Assembly: GCA_026122225.1 (NCBI GenBank)
Contig: JANEZZ010003061.1
Span: forward strand, 4,836,001 to 4,900,000
Direction: 5' to 3'
DNA from: Heloderma charlesbogerti
Taxonomy: Eukaryota; Chordata; Lepidosauria; Squamata; Helodermatidae
DNA length: 64,000 bases
The notes beneath the pieces were generated by a model. That model was given only the letters and a program-made list of their open reading frames with translations. It made no database searches and was not told the origin of the DNA. How positions within the stretch are numbered: position 1 is the first letter of the stretch; every line of letters begins with the position of its first letter. Made by a program: the position numbers and the translations under genes. Shown here one piece after another: positions 55,136 through 64,000 of the stretch.

Positions 55136-55536
55136 TAGGGATGTACTGATGTTGTAAAATCCATTCCATACGCATTTTGTAAAATCCATTCCGTACACAT
55201 TTTGCAGATTGTCAGGTGCCTTTCATTCCATTGTCCGCTCACTGGCGGAATTGGATTTTTTGTGAAAATGCACCAATCCCCCCCCCCATGCACATGTTCA
55301 TGCTTTAGTCTATGGGGGAAATGCACATCTTTGGCCAGTGTTTTTTTTAAAATTTGCTTAATTTTACTTTTCTATGACTACATTTGCAAAAAATTCTGGA
55401 AAGTTTAAAAAACCAGTCTGCAAGTCTGCAGAATCCATGCAACTTGGGAAGAGCTGGTCCACTGCAGAACCCGCAGGTCAGATTCAGAGAAATCCAAAAT
55501 CATTTGATTCTGTTGAGGGTTTTTCCGACATCCCTA
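55136..55536 (-). mobile_element. Short hAT-type family, complete minus-strand copy
   Basis: Ends TAGGGATGTACTGATGTTG and TTTTTCCGACATCCCTA. Flanks CTCACCAC (55128-55135) and GTCACCAC (55537-55544) match at 7 of 8. The terminal 25 bp at the left are partly duplicated (ATTCCATACGCATTTTG, ATTCCGTACACATTTTG). Confidence 0.85.
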
Positions 55537-55559
55537 GTCACCACCCCCACCAGCTACAG

Positions 55560-55660
55560 CAGCCTTCCCCAACCTGTTGCCCTCCAGTTGTGTTGGACTA
55601 CAACTCCCATGATGGAGTTGTAGTCAACACATCTGGAGTGCCCCAGTTTGGAGGAGAGCA
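55560..55660. mobile_element. Palindromic hAT MITE (CAGCCTTCCCCAACC family)
   Basis: CAGCCTTCCCCAACCTGTTG starts the element; ACTACAACTCCCATGATGG is followed at once by GAGTTGTAGTCAACACATC, so the arms pair closely. The right end AGTTTGGAGGAGAG is worn. Confidence 0.7.
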
Positions 55661-55964
55661 AGCCCAGCGTCCTTTTTGGCTTGGTCTATCTGGTCATATG
55701 TGACACATGTCTAGACAAAAGTAAGGAATACTGTATTGGAGAGCCAGTTTAATGGGTGAATTATAAAGAAATAAACATTTCCTCCTCTAGTCTAAAGGGA
55801 TTGACAATCCAATCCAAAACATGTTTAGTTGGAAGTCCCACTCTTAGTAAATATGCAAGGGGCTATGTAGGCCAGTGCAAGTGCAACCCTTGTGAGCTCA
55901 TTGTGAGTAAACATAAAACAGCCAGACAGGAATTTGGATTGCCACTTATGCATCACCAAAAAAG

Positions 55965-56809
55965 TAGGGATGGCGGAGAATTTCTCCCCGAATCTTCGGG
56001 AGGCCGAATGCCAATGCATTCAGCCCCCCAAAATTGGTGGGGAAATTCTCCGCCTGCCCCCCGCCTCCCCCGGGATGGGACTTACCTCCTGCGAATGTCC
56101 CTCCCGGGTGCAGGTCCCGGCGGTGTTTCGGCGGCGTTTCGGCGGGGGCGGGGCGGCGGCCGGTCTCCCGACCGGCTGCCACTGCCGCCATTGCAAAAAA
56201 AAAAAGTAAAAAACAAACAAACAAACACACCCATGATAGGCTACGTAACGATTACGTAGCCTATCACGGCTAGATTTCCAAAGTCAGCCATGATAGGCTA
56301 CGTAAATCATCACGTAGCCTATCACGGGTGACTTTGGGAAAAAAAAAAAAGCGCGTACACAAATGGTGGCAGCCCATGGGCACCACCATTTGCATTCCTT
56401 ATTTTGGCATGTCTAGTCTATGTAAAGATTTACGTAGACTACGGCGAAAATAAGGGCAACGCAAATAGCGTTCCCTTATTTTCGCCGTAGTCTATGTAAA
56501 TCTTTACATAGACTAGACGTGCCAAAATAAGGAACGCAAATGGCGGCACCCATGGGCCGCCCCCATCACGTGTGTGTGTGTGTTGTTGTTATTTTTACTT
56601 TTTTTTTGCGGCCGGGTAGACGGGGCGCTTCTACCCGGCCTGAATTTCGCCGGCGAGGGATGGGGCGCCTCCCCCCCGGCCTGAATTTTGGCCGGGCGAG
56701 GCAGGGCACCTCCCCCCCCTCGCCTGAACTTTGCGGGGAGAACCGAAGCGCCTCCCCCCCACCGCGAAGCAAGCTTCGAGAACAGGTAAGGGACTTTCGT
56801 CCATCCCTA
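55965..56809 (+). mobile_element. Non-autonomous hAT-type element, palindrome-array family, copy G
   Basis: A perfect 8-bp TSD, CAAAAAAG, lies at 55957-55964 and 56810-56817. Ends are TAGGGATGGCGGAGAATTTC and TTTCGTCCATCCCTA. It aligns with copy F across most of its length, including the GTCTATGTAAATCTTTACAT-type stems and the GCCGGGTAGACGGGGCGC region, but has lost some palindromes. The donor-like site is CAG|GTAAGG (GT at 56786). Confidence 0.95.
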
Positions 56810-56853
56810 CAAAAAAGAGGCCAAAAGAGGGCACAGATTTGCATATACTAATT

Positions 56854-56902
<49 letters not shown>

Positions 56903-56909
56903 GATAGAT
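56854..56909. repeat. Microsatellite (GATA)n
   Basis: Thirteen or so GATA units, nearly pure. GATA tracts are common in squamates; position here shows no special link to a gene. Confidence 0.97.
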
Positions 56910-57830
56910 GCAAATTAAGAAATTATAATTATAAATAGAAATGCAATACATCTCATTATGGTGGGGAAAGATTGACCAGGTGACCAGTGGGCCTGGTCAG
57001 TCAGCTCTCCAGCTGTGAACTTCAGGGCCCCTGCTGCTCTCACTCTCACTCTTTATTGTTCTTTGACTTCAAACCAGTCAAATGGAAGGCACCTACAAAT
57101 AGAGGTGGTAGTTCATCTGACAGCTCTCCAAAACAGAGGACTGTCCTCTGTAAAGTAGGACACCTGGGCCCCTAACGGGAATTGAAAAGTTCTTAACCTT
57201 AAGAATTCAGAGGGTTATTGAGAATAGATGTGATAAGATCTAGAATGTTTTCATTCTGGTCTGTGATCCCTGAAGCCAAACTAAGCTGAGGTGGCCATGT
57301 CTCCTACTTCACAGGGGACCGCCCTCTATTTGAAGGGCTGTCAGTCTTCTGTCTGAAGGCCTCCTCTCTTTGAAGGCTGCCCAGTCCAAAACTGGCTTGA
57401 AGAGAAGAACCATTTGAGGGAGAACAGCAGAGGTTCCGCATCAACACTTACCACGTGGACTGTTAGGCGCACAGGTCAGCTGGTCGCAGGGCTTCTTCAT
57501 CTGGAGCTTTCATCCTGCTATTGAGATTGTTCGCTCATGGAAGTCTGCGGGCCATTTAGATGACGTCATGAACCTCCAGGGTGTCTCCTGCACTAAATGA
57601 CCTTTATTCTGTTTTTAAATACATTGGAGATCATGAGCTATCAAATTACCCCACTTGTGTTCCGATTGAGTTCCCTCCGTGAAAAGGAAAAGCCGCAAGA
57701 AGAAGAGTGAGATCAATGAAACATACAGAAGACTCAGATAAGGGGGAGAAGGAGGGGGGAAGAGGGGGGAAGGAAACGCATGTAAAGGGAGTCCATTATG
57801 ATCCTGCATTTAAAACAGAAGCAGAAAGCC
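56910..57830. other. No gene recognised
   Basis: Repeated TTTGAAGG words near 57330-57380 hint at an old repeat, but I cannot name it. A GA-rich run is at 57736-57775. No exon is evident. Confidence 0.4.
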
Positions 57831-57905
57831 TAGGGATGGTGGAGAGTTATCTCTGTATAAGTAAGCCTCCGGACGCAAATGGCGTAGTGGGCGCCATTTG
57901 CGGCC
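57831..57905 (+). mobile_element. Palindrome-array hAT family, fragment I
   Basis: TAGGGATGGTGGAGAGTTAT is a family-like left end, followed after a short spacer by one CAAATGGCGTAGTGGGCGCC palindrome. The right terminus and donor-like site are missing. It is an internally deleted or truncated copy. Confidence 0.6.
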
Positions 57906-58082
57906 GTAAAGCTGGTAGATTAGCCTAAATGCAGCCATAAATGCATTTTATTCCTTTTTATTCCAGTGTGTAAATGGCCAACATATGCACATCCCACCAA
58001 CCATATTTTTGCAATCTCCAGTAGGTAGCAACTACAAGGGGTTGTAGTGAGTCACAATACATGTGGGGCTGCATACAGCTTA

Positions 58083-58193
58083 GGGCGCAATCCTATGCAT
58101 GTTTAGACAGAACAAAGTCCTACAACATGCTGGCTGGGGAATGCTGGGAGTTGTAGGACTTTGTTCTGTCTAAACATGCATAGGATTGCGTCC
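58083..58193. mobile_element. Palindromic Harbinger-like MITE with TTA duplication
   Basis: The 111-bp element has GGGCGCAATCCTATGCATGT at one end and ACATGCATAGGATTGCGTCC at the other, with arms paired over TTTAGACAGAACAAAGTCCT. TTA flanks both sides (58080-58082, 58194-58196), the 3-bp TWA duplication of PIF/Harbinger elements. It is the cleanest copy here. Confidence 0.9.
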
Positions 58194-58196
58194 TTA

Positions 58197-59838
58197 GTGG
58201 ATTACAAATGGTGTGTGTACAAATTGTTTATCAAAGATGGCATAATCACAGAGTCATACATTTTCTTTAAAGAAAGGATGGAACAAGCACAAATCAACAA
58301 TACCTGGCAAAGGCTTTTCACAAGTGGGAACAAGCGTGTATGAGCAATACACACAATACTGCCCCAAACACCCCAGTCTCATAAAATGTGCTGGATTTCC
58401 CAGTTATGCACATGACTATAATGGAGGCCAGAGTAGGTGAATGCATAAGCTAATCTCTTTTGGCACAGAGATATTGGATGAGGTGGTTGTAGAGTGGAGT
58501 ATCGATCAGCAAGATTAATTCTGAAATGAAACCTTGTGATGTCTGTTGTCTTCATGTGGACCTGCCATGCTTAATGGGGCATTTTTAATGAACGGGGAGA
58601 GGATACAAGAGTGTTGCGGAGGGATAAGAGCAGGAAGTGGTTCTCGGGGGAAATAATATATCCTGCTGCTGAGAGGCACCCTCTTCTAATGCATTTTGTA
58701 TTTTCTTCTCAGTAAGGAGGACTCGGAAAAAGGGTTTGAATGCAAACAGAACTTCACTTAATTTCTAAATTCTTATTTACCATGTTTTTCCTTCAACTCC
58801 CTCCCTCCTTCTTTCTCCTTCTGTCCTCTTCTTCCTTCTCCACCCTCTCTACTGTGGCCCTCTTGAGTTGTGAAACCTTTTCACAACTCAAAACAAGGGA
58901 CTGCCTATTAACTATTAGGATACAATATCTTTTTAATTTGAACTGGCTCTTGGTGACTGGGGCTGAACTGGTCAGGAAAGGAGCTTTTAGCAGCTTTAAA
59001 ATATATCTATATTATATTTCTAAGCCACTTTGGATCAGAGAGTGTAGAATTCTAAATCAATGAAAAATTAACTAGAGCGACTCTACAAAATAAACATGTT
59101 AAAACTGGGACTCTAGCCATAAAGGAAAATACTGCATTCAATGGAAGATAGGCATCTGAGAATAATTTTAAGGATTGGGTTTGGGTTCTTGAGCGGTATG
59201 AGTTGTAATGATATGTGGTCATATATGATGCATTCGAGCCTGGATCTCACCTTCGCTCCCCCCATCCCACCTGTCCCTTTCTTCATTATCTATTCTGACT
59301 GTGTGCTTTTCAGGTATGGGTTAGCAGGGTATTCAATGTAATTGAGTAGGTGGGGTGGGAGATGGGCAGGTATAATGGGATAGGAAGGGGGATAGGGTTT
59401 GTTGAACAGAAAATGTTTTAGAACGGCATCATTCTAATAAAACGGTGCTCTCTTTCCTTTTGCATTTTCCATGTTTGATTTTTTCTTTTTCTTTTTTCTT
59501 TTTGCATTGAAAAGCACTCACAGCAAGGTAAGTATAATGTTACACCTACACAGTACCTAGGCCTATCACTACATGGTAGAACAGCATGTACTGTTGCAAA
59601 GAAAGCTGTTTATTTACATGCTTCACATTCTTCCTTCACCATAAATACATCACTTGGCAGGGGAGGAATCTTTTTGAATTACTTATGCTCACACACTGTC
59701 TCCTGATTTAATTAACCTGGTCTTCATCCTTACAGGTCATTAATTACGTCCATGTCAACCACCAATTACTGGGGGACCCCTCCTCACCCAACAACTAGAT
59801 GTACGGTTATTGTTCATGATCTTTTTATTGACTACATT
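58197..59838. other. No gene recognised
   Basis: Over 1.6 kb without transposon ends, LINE words or a supported exon. A pyrimidine-rich block lies at 58790-58855 and a T-rich run at 59475-59510. Confidence 0.4.
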
Positions 59839-59839
59839 T

Positions 59840-59935
59840 AGGCTGCAATCCTATACCTACTTTTCTGGGAGTAAGCCCCATTGAACTCAGCGGACTTGCA
59901 TCTGAGTAGATATGTATTGGATCACACTGTTATGC
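59840..59935. mobile_element. Palindromic MITE remnant (GGCTGCAATCCTATAC type)
   Basis: GGCTGCAATCCTATACCTAC, TGGGAGTAAGCCCCATTGAA and AGTAGATATGTATTGGATC form a worn inverted repeat. Partial relatives are at 14587 and 23620. The superfamily is uncertain; the likeness of GCAATCCTAT to the Harbinger-like MITEs is suggestive only. Confidence 0.55.
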
Positions 59936-60178
59936 TGCAGTCCTATAGTCTCAGGGGGGGGCATCCCAGGGGCCTTAGGATGTTTCGGATCTTTGCCTCC
60001 AAGGGTGAAGAGAGAAGTCTGACTGGGGGGGGGATCTGACCTCACAACCCCCCTCCCAGCTGCTGTGGAAGCTTCTGCAGCCCTTGCCTCTCCAATGTAG
60101 GTAGAGGCAAAAACGGTATATTGGGGAGGATTAGGCAAAAGCTTGGATCCCCAAAATCCGTAGCCTTCACATTTCTCC

Positions 60179-60213
<35 letters not shown>

Positions 60214-60424
60214 TTGGGAAAAATGTATGCCAGTCTTGGAGCTGGAGCACCTAATTTCCCTCCCATTGCAACAAATGGGAGGAAGTTGGTAAAAGGGAAA
60301 AAATTAAATGAGTGGGGAGAGAAAAATGCTACGCCTCCTTTCCTTCTTCCCGGATGGTGTGAGCATGGCAGGGCTTTGGATAAGGTGGCTTCTCAACCTT
60401 CAGATCCCCCACAGACCCACTACT
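59936..60424. other. No gene recognised; CA microsatellite
   Basis: (CA)n lies at 60180-60209. G-rich runs occur near 59955 and 60026. No exon is seen. Confidence 0.4.
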
Positions 60425-60862
60425 CTGGGGTCCTCAACCTTTTTGGGCTGGTGGGCACATTTACTTTGAAGGAGTATCATGGGCACTCTCACAAAATGGC
60501 TGCCATGGGACTTACCCATTCATAAAAAATGGTTCCAATGGTGGACATGGCCAGTCACAAAATACTCATTTCCCAGAAGGCAAAATGGTGAGACGGAAAG
60601 AAAAGTAACTTGCCCAAGAACCTAAATATGAGGCTGGGGTCTGTGCTCCAAAACACAAACCCATACTTTCCAACCCAAATAAACATGGCACTGAAGGGTA
60701 AAATATAACTTTGTAGCATGCCAGCTGCCCAGATAATTCTTGTTAGTTTAAAAAATCTTAAGAAATAAAATAAGGATCAGGAGGGACAGGGAGTCTGGCA
60801 GGCAACAAGATAGCTGTATGTGGGCACAGTGATGTCCATGAGCACCACATTGGAGACCCCGG
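60425..60862 (+). mobile_element. hAT-like element (CTGGGGTCCTCAACC end)
   Basis: The left end CTGGGGTCCTCAACCTTTTTG pairs with the right end CATTGGAGACCCCGG in part. Internal text includes ACAAAATGGCTGCCATGGGA. A fragment of the same family is at 37640-37960. I found no clear TSD. Confidence 0.5.
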
Positions 60863-60907
60863 CACTCCTCTGTTTATGGCAAATTTCTTGCATTAGAAGA
60901 TCAACAT

Positions 60908-61913
60908 TAGGGATGGCACAGGAGTCCAAACAGGGGATGGAGTATGACTGACTCCCCCCCCCCCCATCCGGCCTCCCGGATCCCGCTCACCGAGCTGTGG
61001 GGTGCTGATGGACCCAGCTGCCGAGTGCCCCGGAGTTCAGTGAGCGGCTGGGAGCATCGCCAAAGAGGACTCATCCTGCCTCAAGGAAGCCCTTGACAGC
61101 TGGCACGGGCAGGGAGGGCCTCAGCAGCACCCCAGCGCTCTCACCCTGGCCTCCTCCCAAGGAGACCAGGGCGAGAGTGCTGGGGAGTGCACCACACCAA
61201 GGAATCTGGCAGTCAAGCCCTTGTGTGCATAAAGCACAAGGGCTTGACTGACAGAGTCCTTGGGACTGACAGGAGGGCTGGCTCAGGCAATTTGGCAGGC
61301 AGGGCAAGCAGGGAGGCTCACCTACTGTCAGGGTGGACACTGAGCCCATAGAATCCCAGAGTAGTTCTGATGCTGAGGAAGAGCAGTCGCTCCTTCGGGA
61401 GAGGAGCGTGCTCCTCTTTTCCCAGGACCAACAGCTGACGGAGATTCCTCCCACCCACATTCCTAGTTTAGAAAGCAGTCCAGGGAGTGACTCAGCACAG
61501 ATAGCAGACTGGGGGGGATGCGCGGCGCAGACACAGAGAGCGGCGCCAAATGGTTCACGCTCAAAGAACGGTTGCGCCCAGAGGATCCAAGGGAAAAGGG
61601 GAGGGATTCTCCCTAGTCCTTATATTCAGGGGTCTGCCAGTAATTGCCCTTCAAACGGGGACCAACTGTTCTAACTTAGGGCGTAGGGATGCTGCTGCTC
61701 AGATCTAGTTGCTACCTGTAGAGCTGTTAAGTTGTAAAAGAAGAATAAAGCTTTGAAAAGAATCCCTTTGTCTCTGTCTGGACTCGGCTACTGGATTAGA
61801 CTGAGAGCCCTCCAAGGAGCCCTTGACACCTACTGGGTCCAGGCCACGTGAACAGGGGGGCAGCTTGTCAAGCTCCCCCATGCCCCAGACAGAGATGGAC
61901 CTGTCCATCCCTA
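60908..61913 (+). mobile_element. TAGGGATG hAT-type element J, with a solo LTR inside
   Basis: Ends are TAGGGATGGCACAGGAGTCC and GGACCTGTCCATCCCTA. Flanks ATCAACAT (60900-60907) and ATCAACAC (61914-61921) match at 7 of 8. Its interior differs from the CAAATGGCG family: it contains GCTCTCACCCTGGCC paired with a GGGCGAGAGTGCTGG word, and a clean hairpin, CAAGCCCTTGTG / CACAAGGGCTTG, at 61215-61242. Without the LTR and its TSD it would be about 498 bp. Confidence 0.85.
61326..61828 (+). mobile_element. Solo LTR nested in element J
   Basis: The 503-bp segment starts TGTCAGGG and ends CCTTGACA, with a perfect 5-bp duplication CCTAC at 61321-61325 and 61829-61833. An AATAAA signal lies at 61744-61749 and a TTATAT motif near 61620. 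TG..CA ends, a 5-bp TSD and a poly(A) signal define an LTR; no internal genes remain, so recombination between two LTRs is the likely history. A serine- and glutamate-rich open frame (61333-61674) has no recognised domain. Gypsy versus endogenous retrovirus cannot be decided from the LTR alone. Confidence 0.88.
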
Positions 61914-61921
61914 ATCAACAC

Positions 61922-62391
61922 TAACATTCAGACTGAACTCGTTTAACTTGTTATGGCAGAATATGGGGGGAGGCAAACATTAGAAACATTCCTGTAGTTG
62001 CCAGCTACTTTTTCCCTAAGATTTTCAATAACAAAGAATTAGGTTTGTAATTATTTGCTTTTTGCAAAATCATTCAAGCAATGGTGTGATTACTGTGATT
62101 GGGCTCTTTGTTCCTTCTCATGGTTAATACCTTCCTTTCTAACCTTGTTGTGCTAACTCTGGCTTTCCTTCTGCCTTCCTATTCTTTCCACAGTGCTCAG
62201 TTAACATGGTGCATTTGTAAGCAATGCACTGTGCAAGTATACTAAAAGGTTCATACAGAGTTCCCTTAACATCTCTGGCTTCTAGTGAGATCTTGATTGT
62301 TCATTTATCATCATTGTGGTTTGACTTTCTTGTTGGGAATCTTCCTGTAGAAATTCATTAGGAAGAAAAATAGTGTCTCTTGAGAGAGTGT
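61922..62391. other. No gene recognised
   Basis: No exon or repeat that I can name. Confidence 0.35.
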
Positions 62392-62399
62392 CAAGGATG

Positions 62400-63075
62400 A
62401 AGGAATGTACGAAATACTCACCCCGTTCTGGTCCAGGCATCCGCAGGATGCGGGGAGGCACTCTGTCCCTCCCCCTGAAATCCTCCCTGGCTGGCTCCGC
62501 TCCGCGTCTGCAAAGCTGCCGGCCGGGCCCGTCTGCAGCTGGACTTCTGTCCGCTGACGGCTGTGGACGCAAATGGCTTCTGGCATAGCCGACGCCATTT
62601 GTGTCCCTGCTCTTTTCAGTGATAGGCTATGTAAATATTTATGTAGTCTATCACAGCAAAGAGCAGGGACGCAAATGGAGTAGCAGACGCCATTTGCATC
62701 CCTGGTCTTTTCGTGATAGGCTACGTAAATATTTATGTAGCCTATCACGAAAAGAGTAGTGACGCAAATGGCATCTGCTACACCATTTGCGTCCCTGCTC
62801 TTTGCCGTGATAGGCTATATAAATATTTATGTAGCCTATCACTGAAAAGAGCAGGGACACAAATGGCGTCCACTACACCGGACGCCATTTGTGTCCGCAG
62901 CCCGGGGCAGGGGACGGATGGCAGTGGATGGACCCGGACCAGCTGGCAGCAGGTAGGGTCCGTCCAGGGAGAATTTCGGGGGGGGAGTAGTCCATTCCAT
63001 CATGGACTCTGGGGGGCCGGATTCTAAAGAATCCAGCCTCATTGGAGTCTGTGGCAGATTTCTCCGCCATCCCTA
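62400..63075 (-). mobile_element. Non-autonomous hAT-type element, palindrome-array family, copy H
   Basis: A perfect 8-bp TSD, CAAGGATG, lies at 62392-62399 and 63076-63083. The family's left end is at 63075 (GATTTCTCCGCCATCCCTA) and its donor end is at 62400 (AAGGAATGTACGAAA), so it is inverted. Palindrome centres are at 62585.5, 62636.5, 62684, 62730.5, 62777, 62824.5 and 62875.5. Gaps of 51, 47.5, 46.5, 46.5, 47.5 and 51 bp make the whole array symmetric about 62730.5. On the minus strand a GG|GTGAGT donor-like site lies at about 62415-62423. Confidence 0.94.
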
Positions 63076-63083
63076 CAAGGATG

Positions 63084-63385
63084 TTCTTTCAATAACCCTC
63101 TCTTTCTCTATACACACACACACGCACGCACTTCATATCCATAAATGAACATTTCCAATTCTGGATACAGGCAAAAGGTCACCAATTAGGTTTCAGAGGT
63201 TGTACATATAGTGGCACCATTCCAAAGTAAAGAGAGGTGCTCAGGGGGCCGTCTAAGTAACAATGCTTGGTTTTGGTGTCATCTGGATCAAGAAACACAT
63301 AACACATTTTATCAGCTATGCAATGACTGCACAGCCTAGTGTGATTCCACTGAGTCAGTGGGACAATACTAGGGCAGGTGTGTAG
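63084..63385. other. No gene recognised
   Basis: A short CA/CG-A run is at 63113-63130. No exon seen. Confidence 0.35.
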
Positions 63386-63390
63386 TCACT

Positions 63391-63908
63391 TGGGATGGGC
63401 AAACTCAACCTAGTCTGGGTTGCACACCACTTGCCAGACCGCCACCAGCCATCTGACCCTGCTCGCCATGAATGGTGAGCCACTGGGCAGTCTGCAGCTG
63501 CCTGGCAAGCAGTGTGCAGGTGCCCAAACCCTCACCAAGCTTCCATTTTGCGTAAAAATGGCAGCTCGGCCTTCTTTGTAAATGCCCATGTCCACAAATG
63601 GCAGCCGTAAAGTGGCCATTTAAACAAAATTACAGGCATAAATGGTCCGTTTATACCTGTGGTTTGGCATAAATGGCCACTTTGTTGCCTCCATTTGTAC
63701 ACATGGCCATTTACAAAACAGGCCGAGCTGCCATTTTTACACAAAATGGTGGCTTGGCAAAGGATCAGGCAGCTGCACACTGGGCTAACTTAGCACACAC
63801 TGAGTCAGGCAAGTGCGGGGGTCTGTGGACTGGAGTCCAGGGGGGGTGAGCAGGGGGGGGGATGTCCGCCAGACTCCACTCCCTTCCCAGACTCCTGCAG
63901 CATCCCTA
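63391..63908 (+). mobile_element. hAT-type element with one long internal hairpin
   Basis: Ends TGGGATGGGCAAACTC and GCAGCATCCCTA resemble the TAGGGATG group. A pair of long arms, CCATTTTGCGTAAAAATGGC with CAGCTCGGCC at 63542-63572 and GGCCGAGCTG with CCATTTTTACACAAAATGG at 63722-63751, would fold into a stem with nested ATGGCC/GGCCAT pairs between them. Candidate flanks TGTAGTCA and AGAAGTCA match at 6 of 8. The terminus assignment is less certain than in the main family. Confidence 0.55.
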
Positions 63909-64000
63909 GAAGTCAGCGATTTAGATTCATTATACATCTGCTCCAGCTTTGGGGTGGCTTGATGAACCCTGCTGGCCAGCTCCCTTCAACAATGCTGTCC

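Noticed and set aside
61326..61828. An endogenous retrovirus with genes
   Set aside because: Only one LTR is present, with TSD on both sides and no gag, pol or env text between paired LTRs.

Overview
This 64 kb window looks like nuclear DNA from a squamate reptile, most likely a lizard. A Sauria-type tRNA SINE (35563-35905) ends in the AC(C)TTTA tail typical of lepidosaurs. Near it are three BovB/RTE LINEs, several CR1 copies with the reptilian 3' end, L2-type LINEs, an L1 remnant and many cut-and-paste transposon fossils. I see no complete host gene, no bacterial-style operon and no CRISPR. The DNA is probably intronic or intergenic. The one plausible host coding piece is a small signal-peptide-like exon at about 48724-48814; I cannot name the gene.

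Layout. 0-6 kb: a BovB copy on the minus strand with a perfect 12-bp target duplication (TSD), followed directly by a solo LTR. 6-10.2 kb: a nearly intact BovB on the plus strand, broken by one stop codon. 10-19.6 kb: old SINE, MITE, CR1 and L1 pieces in largely unassigned DNA. 19.6-23.5 kb: three large hAT-type elements; two of them lie inside one interrupted SINE. 23.5-37.5 kb: a second short hAT family (one copy inserted in another), CR1 and L2 fragments, Harbinger-like MITEs, the Sauria SINE and a decayed ~150-bp tandem repeat. 38-39.1 kb and 44.0-44.7 kb: two more large hAT-type elements. 45.2-47.2 kb: an L2-type LINE with a long open reverse-transcriptase frame. 49.1-54.4 kb: one CR1 copy split by a hAT-type element and by a third BovB. 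55-64 kb: more hAT-type elements, one carrying a solo LTR.

The most striking content is a family of non-autonomous hAT-type transposons: eight complete copies (19608, 21192, 22266, 38076, 44021, 49281, 55965, 62400) and one fragment. They share TAGGGATG termini. Seven complete copies have perfect 8-bp TSDs and one matches at 6 of 8. Their interiors are regular arrays of two alternating palindromes, one with a CAAATGGCG/CGCCATTTG stem and one with a GTAAATATTTAC core. Centres lie about 46.5-52 bp apart in the copies I measured. Near one end every complete copy carries a splice-donor-like GTAAGT, GTAAGG or GTGAGT. Smaller hAT families with the same TAGGGATG termini suggest one shared transposase source, which is not encoded in this window.

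The genes do not form a working pathway. What acts together is the mobile machinery: BovB can supply enzymes in trans to Sauria SINEs (both show 12-bp TSDs here), and an absent hAT transposase would have moved the TAGGGATG elements.
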